50,984 nucleotides of DNA, from the NCBI GenBank assembly GCA_048498135.1, contig JBEHYO010000014.1:1-50984 (forward strand), read 5' to 3'. The notes beneath the pieces are model-generated. The model did no database searches, was not told where the DNA came from, and saw nothing but the letters and a program-made list of their open reading frames with translations. The position numbers and the translations under genes were made by a program. Numbering within the stretch: the first letter of the stretch is position 1; each line of letters opens with the position of its first letter. This DNA is from Dokdonella_A sp937902695 (lineage in GTDB: Bacteria > Pseudomonadota > Gammaproteobacteria > Xanthomonadales > Rhodanobacteraceae). Below, piece by piece: positions 47,134 through 50,984 of the stretch.

Positions 47134-47691
47134 TCAGCCGATTTCGGTCTTGAGGAATGCGCGCGCGAAGCGCCAGTCGCGATCGACGGTGCGACGCGTC
47201 ACGCCGAGCGCCTCGGCGATCTGCTCCGGCGTGAGCCCGGCGAAATAGCGCAGCTCGACCACGCGCGCGGCGCGCTCGTCGGCGTCTTCGAGCCGCTTCA
47301 GCGCCTCGTCGAGGGCGAGCGCCTGCTCGGCGCTGTCGATGGCGAGGCGATCGTCGGTGCCGGTCAGCGTGACGCGCATCCACTGGCCGCCGGCGCGAAG
47401 GCGCAGCCGGTCGCGCGCGCGATCGGCCAGGAGGTGGCGCATCGCGCGCGCGGCATACGCGAAGAACTGGACGGGCTTGCCGAACACGAGCTCGCGCTGC
47501 GTCGAGACGCGCAGGTAAAGCTCGTGCACGAGCGCGGTCGTGTCGAGCGTCGATCCTGCGCGGTTGCGCGAAAGATGGCTGCCGGCCATCGCCTTCAGGC
47601 GCTCGTAGACGGCGCCGAACAGCGCATCGGCCGTCTGCGGCTGGCCCGTCGTCGTGTCGGTGCTGGCGGCATCCGCCGGCGTGTCGGTCAT
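47134..47691 (-). CDS. ECF-type RNA polymerase sigma factor (TIGR02999-like), partner of kinase 3
   Basis: 185 residues from MTDTPADAASTD. Region 2 shows ALVHELYLRV and FFAYAARAMRHLLADRARDR; region 4 shows LTPEQIAEALGVTRRTVDRDW. Paralogous to the sigma factor at 7481-8026, with the strongest similarity in the ALVHELY and RDWRFARAFL segments. No anti-sigma gene is adjacent, so control by the downstream kinase is inferred from repeated co-location. The gene is divergent from glnE. Confidence 0.9.
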   Translation of the reverse strand: MTDTPADAASTDTTTGQPQTADALFGAVYERLKAMAGSHLSRNRAGSTLDTTALVHELYLRVSTQRELVFGKPVQFFAYAARAMRHLLADRARDRLRLRAGGQWMRVTLTGTDDRLAIDSAEQALALDEALKRLEDADERAARVVELRYFAGLTPEQIAEALGVTRRTVDRDWRFARAFLKTEIG

Positions 47692-47846
47692 GCGCTGACT
47701 CCCCCAGGCGCACAGTGTACGCCACGCGGTTGGCGCGTTCATGACCGGCCTGGGTGAATCCGGAACCGGTTTTTGAGGGGCCGCGGGGTTGCGCGCTCCG
47801 GCGCAGGTCTCCGGACCGGACGGCGGCTGCGCGCAGGCGATACGTC

Positions 47847-47874
47847 GCTGCCGATACGGCGCTGCCGATACAAT
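47847..47874 (+). promoter_or_regulatory. Tandem 14-bp repeat with -10-like element before glnE
   Basis: GCTGCCGATACGGC and GCTGCCGATACAAT lie directly next to each other; TACAAT (47869-47874) resembles a -10 and is only 9 bp from the ATG, which would give an almost leaderless transcript. No Shine-Dalgarno sequence precedes the ATG, in agreement. Confidence 0.45.
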
Positions 47875-47883
47875 CGCCGCCCC

Positions 47884-50748
47884 ATGCAGGCTCCAGCGAA
47901 GGCATCCCTGCCGCGCGCGCTCGCGGCGTTCCTCGACGAGCGTCTGGCGCGGCTCGAGTCCGCGTGCCGCGACGCGAGCGTGCCGTTCTACGACGACGCC
48001 GGCGTCGACGATCATCTCGAGCGCGTGCTGCTCGCGAGCGATTTCGCGTACGAGAGCTTCCTTGGCGATCCCTCGCTGCTCGGCCCCGATCTCCTGCGGC
48101 TCATGAGCGATCCGCGCCACGCCGATGCGCGCGCCGGCGTGTTCGCGGCCTCGCTCACCGAGGCCGAGGTCATGGCCGAGCTCCGCCGCTTCCGCCAGCG
48201 CGAGGCGCTCCGGCTGATCTGGCGCGACCTCAACGATCTCGACACGGTCGAGACGACGCTCGCCGGTGCCTCGGTGCTCGCCGAGACCTGCATCGAGGCC
48301 GCGCTCGCCGGCGCCGAGCGCAAGGTGGCGGCGCGGCACGGCGTCGTCCGCGACGCGCACGGCGACGTGCAGCGCATGGTCGTCTACGGGCTCGGCAAGC
48401 TCGGCGGCGGCGAGCTCAATTTCTCGTCCGACATCGATCTCGTGTTCGCCTATGCCGACGGCGGCAGCAGCGACGGCGCGCGCGCGCTCGATGCCGACGC
48501 CTACTACGCGCGGATCGGCCAGGCATTCGTCGCGCTGCTCGCCGAGCGCAACGCCGACGGCTACGTCTACCGCGTCGACCTGCGCCTGCGTCCGTTCGGC
48601 ACGTCGGGTCGCACGGCGCTCTCGTTCGCGGCGATGGAGCAGTACTACCAGCGCGAAGGCCGCGACTGGGAACGCTACGCATGGATCAAGGCGCGCGCGG
48701 TCGGCGGCGATCGCAACGCGGGCGCGCGGCTGCTCGATACGCTGCGGCCGTTCGTGTTCCGCCGCTATCTCGACTATTCGGCGTTCGCCGGATTGCGCGA
48801 GATGAAGGCGCTGATCGACGCCGAGGTCGCGCGCAAGGATCTGGCGGACGACCTCAAACTTGGCCCGGGCGGCATCCGCGAGATCGAGTTCATCGTGCAG
48901 CTCGTGCAGCTGATACGCGGCGGGCGCGAGCCGGCGCTGCGCGCGCGCGGCCTTCTGCCGGCGCTCGCCGTTTGCGAGCAGCTCGGCTACATCCCGTCGG
49001 GCCGCGCGGTGAAGTTGCGCGCGGCCTACCGGTTCCTGCGCCGGCTCGAGAACCGCGTGCAGATGTTCGGCGATGAGCAGACGCATTCGATTCCCGAAGA
49101 CGCCCTCGTGCGCCAGCGCATCGCGCTCGCGCTCGGCTTCGAGGACTGGTCGTCGCTCGATGCCGAGCTCGCGCGCCATCGCGTGAATGTCAGCGAGGAG
49201 TTCGCCGCGCTGATGGCGAACGACGCGCGCGCGCAGCAGCAGCGCGACGAGACGGCGTGGACGCAGCTCTGGCGCCGCATCGCCGGCGGCGAGGTCGATC
49301 GCGCGGCGCTCGCCGAAGCGGGGTTCGTGCCGCCGGACGAGGTCGCGAGCGAGCTCGAATCGCTGCTAGGCTCGAGCGCGCTGCGCAACATGTCGGCGCG
49401 CTCCCGGGAGCGGCTCGATCGCGTGCTGCCCGCGCTGATGGCTTCGGCCGTCGCGAGCGCGCAGCCGGTGCGATGTTTCGTGCGCATGCTGCGGCTCGTG
49501 CAGACGGTCGCGCGGCGCAGCGTCTATCTCGTGCTGCTGGACGAGCAGCCGGCGGCGCTGAAGCGGCTTTCGCAGGTGCTGTCGTCGTCGACGTTCCTCG
49601 CCGAGCGCGTCATCGCCCATCCGCTGCTGCTCGACGATCTCTTCGACGACCGCATCGACAGCGGGCCGCCCGATCGCGATGCGATGGCCTCAGAGCTGGC
49701 GCGCCGGCTGGCGACGCTCGAGGGCGATCCCGAGGCCGAGATCGAGCTGATCCAGGAGGCGCGCCAGTCCGCGCTGTTCCGCGTCGGGCTCGCGTTCCTC
49801 GGCCAGCGCATCGATGCCGTGACCGCCGCGCGCGCGCTCGCCGGCATCGCCGAAGTCGTGCTGGCATCGGTGCTGCACATTGCCGAGCGCGATCTCGTCG
49901 CCGCGCACGGCCGGCTGATGCCGGGTGCTTCGGAGTCGAGCGGTTTCGCCGTCGTCGCCTACGGCAGCTTCGGCGGCAGCGAGCTCGGCTTCGGCTCGGA
50001 TCTCGATCTCGTGTTCCTCTACGACGGCGCGCTTTCGCAGCACGAATCGGACGGCGCACGGCCGCTCGAGGGCGGGCGCTGGTACACGCGGCTCGCGCAG
50101 CGCGTCGTGCACCTGCTCGACATGCAGACGCGCGCCGGAAAGCTCTACGATGTCGACGTGCGCCTGCGGCCCGACGGCGGCAAGGGGCTGCTGGTGCTGG
50201 GCATCGACGCCTACGAGGCGTACCTGCGCGAGCGCGCCTGGACCTGGGAATTGCAGGCGCTCGTGCGCGCACGGGCCGTGGCGGGCGACAGCGCGCTCGG
50301 CGGGCGCTTCACGCGCGTGCGGAATGCGCTCCTCTCCGCGCCGCGCGACGCGGCGGGCACGCGCGAGGAGATCGGTTCGATGCGCAAGCGCTGGCGCGCC
50401 GAGCGCGACCGCTCGGACGCGGCAGGGTTCGACCTGAAGCAGGGCGAGGGCGGGCTCGTCGACATCGAGTTCATGCTGCAGGGCCTCGTGCTTCTGCACT
50501 CGGCCGCCCAGCCGGCGCTGCTCGCGAGCGGCAACACGGCGATGCTCATCGCGGCGGCCGCGCACGCCGGCATCATGACGGAGGATGATGCGCGCACGCT
50601 CGCCGGCGCGCATGCGGAGCTGCTCGCGCGAGCGATCGGCTGCACGCTCGACGGCCGCCCGCGCATCGTCGCGCGCGACGCGGACATCGAAGCCTGCGCC
50701 GCGCGCGTGCGCTCGATTGCGTGCAGGCTGGGATTGCTCGACGCCTGA
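47884..50748 (+). CDS. glnE: Bifunctional glutamine synthetase adenylyltransferase / adenylyl-removing enzyme
   Basis: 954 residues, the expected length. It adds and removes AMP on glutamine synthetase in response to PII and glutamine. The protein has two nucleotidyltransferase domains: the N-terminal deadenylylase, with YGLGKLGGGELNFSSDIDL (about 168-186), and the C-terminal adenylylase, with YGSFGGSELGFGSDLDLVF (about 693-711). Each keeps the catalytic DxD pair. VDLRLRPFG and VDVRLRPDG follow in each half. The start is the first ATG after the TACAAT element. Confidence 0.97.
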   Translation: MQAPAKASLPRALAAFLDERLARLESACRDASVPFYDDAGVDDHLERVLLASDFAYESFLGDPSLLGPDLLRLMSDPRHADARAGVFAASLTEAEVMAELRRFRQREALRLIWRDLNDLDTVETTLAGASVLAETCIEAALAGAERKVAARHGVVRDAHGDVQRMVVYGLGKLGGGELNFSSDIDLVFAYADGGSSDGARALDADAYYARIGQAFVALLAERNADGYVYRVDLRLRPFGTSGRTALSFAAMEQYYQREGRDWERYAWIKARAVGGDRNAGARLLDTLRPFVFRRYLDYSAFAGLREMKALIDAEVARKDLADDLKLGPGGIREIEFIVQLVQLIRGGREPALRARGLLPALAVCEQLGYIPSGRAVKLRAAYRFLRRLENRVQMFGDEQTHSIPEDALVRQRIALALGFEDWSSLDAELARHRVNVSEEFAALMANDARAQQQRDETAWTQLWRRIAGGEVDRAALAEAGFVPPDEVASELESLLGSSALRNMSARSRERLDRVLPALMASAVASAQPVRCFVRMLRLVQTVARRSVYLVLLDEQPAALKRLSQVLSSSTFLAERVIAHPLLLDDLFDDRIDSGPPDRDAMASELARRLATLEGDPEAEIELIQEARQSALFRVGLAFLGQRIDAVTAARALAGIAEVVLASVLHIAERDLVAAHGRLMPGASESSGFAVVAYGSFGGSELGFGSDLDLVFLYDGALSQHESDGARPLEGGRWYTRLAQRVVHLLDMQTRAGKLYDVDVRLRPDGGKGLLVLGIDAYEAYLRERAWTWELQALVRARAVAGDSALGGRFTRVRNALLSAPRDAAGTREEIGSMRKRWRAERDRSDAAGFDLKQGEGGLVDIEFMLQGLVLLHSAAQPALLASGNTAMLIAAAAHAGIMTEDDARTLAGAHAELLARAIGCTLDGRPRIVARDADIEACAARVRSIACRLGLLDA

Positions 50749-50775
50749 GCGGTGTCGCGACGGAAGGAGCAGGTC

Positions 50776-50984
50776 ATGCCGGAAGACGAACGCGCGAGGC
50801 ACGTCGATGCGGCGGCTGAGTGCGACATCATCCTCAAGGGCGGCATCACGAGCGGCATCGTGTATCCGACGGCGATCGCGACGCTGGCGACGCACTATCG
50901 GCTGCGCAGCATCGGCGGCACGTCGGCGGGCGCGATCGCCGCCGCGCGGGCGGGGGCCGCCGAGGTCTGTGTCGCGGAGGTTGC
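50776..50984 (+). CDS. Patatin-like phospholipase, N-terminal part (3' truncated by window)
   Basis: 69 codons before the window ends; AAGGAG at 50764-50769 supports the ATG. The start ILKGGITSGIVYPTAI is the oxyanion/glycine loop of bacterial patatins, and IGGTSAGAIAA holds the nucleophile elbow GxSxG (GTSAG). The catalytic aspartate lies beyond the edge. Probably a lipid acyl hydrolase; 27 bp downstream of glnE and perhaps co-transcribed. Confidence 0.85.
   Translation, partial: MPEDERARHVDAAAECDIILKGGITSGIVYPTAIATLATHYRLRSIGGTSAGAIAAARAGAAEVCVAEV

Overview
The window is high-GC (strong G/C bias at third codon positions, densely packed genes) and reads as chromosome of a gammaproteobacterium. 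Lysobacterales/Xanthomonadales is the best guess, possibly near Rhodanobacteraceae. This is inferred from the conserved dsbD - aroQ - accB - accC - prmA - zinc-ribbon - fis - purH - purD order, groESL under a CIRCE operator, and the many ECF-sigma/TPR-kinase pairs and winged-helix TPR regulators. I saw no tRNA, rRNA, CRISPR array, phage or insertion sequence.

Layout. 1-8.9 kb: the tail of a DipZ-like redoxin protein, a large secreted repeat protein, a WYL regulator divergent from a DUF1579 secreted protein, then an ECF-type sigma factor with a TPR serine/threonine kinase, and a small secreted protein. 8.9-16 kb: a secreted beta-helix/propeller protein, a two-gene lipid cluster (MFS-acyltransferase fusion overlapping a UgtP/MGDG-synthase-like glycosyltransferase), and a periplasmic TPR protein. 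16-28.3 kb, minus strand: the housekeeping block from cutA through dsbD, tlpA-like, aroQ, accBC, a lipoprotein, prmA, a YiiX-like amidase, a DUF3426 zinc-ribbon protein, fis, purH and purD. dusB, which normally precedes fis in this order, is absent. REP-like inverted repeats sit in the purH-purD and accB-accC gaps. 28.4-30.7 kb, plus strand: groES-groEL with CIRCE, a possible heat-shock promoter and a strong bidirectional terminator.

30.7-44 kb is the accessory part. Its centre is a tandemly duplicated module (31.3-34.5 and 34.5-37.7 kb). Each copy has a secreted plastocyanin-like copper protein with a second C-terminal domain, divergent from a membrane-bound winged-helix/TPR regulator. Each regulator is preceded by a short leader ORF whose stop overlaps the regulator start. 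The two copper-protein genes share a perfectly identical 170-bp stretch. Next come a Tat-exported FAD amine oxidase lipoprotein, a second TPR kinase without its own sigma factor, and a di-heme cytochrome c oxidoreductase. Together they suggest a periplasmic redox/copper function monitored by membrane one-component regulators and kinases; this link is inference.

44.3-51 kb: a third TPR kinase with its ECF sigma factor, glnE (nitrogen control of glutamine synthetase), and the start of a patatin-like phospholipase cut by the window edge.
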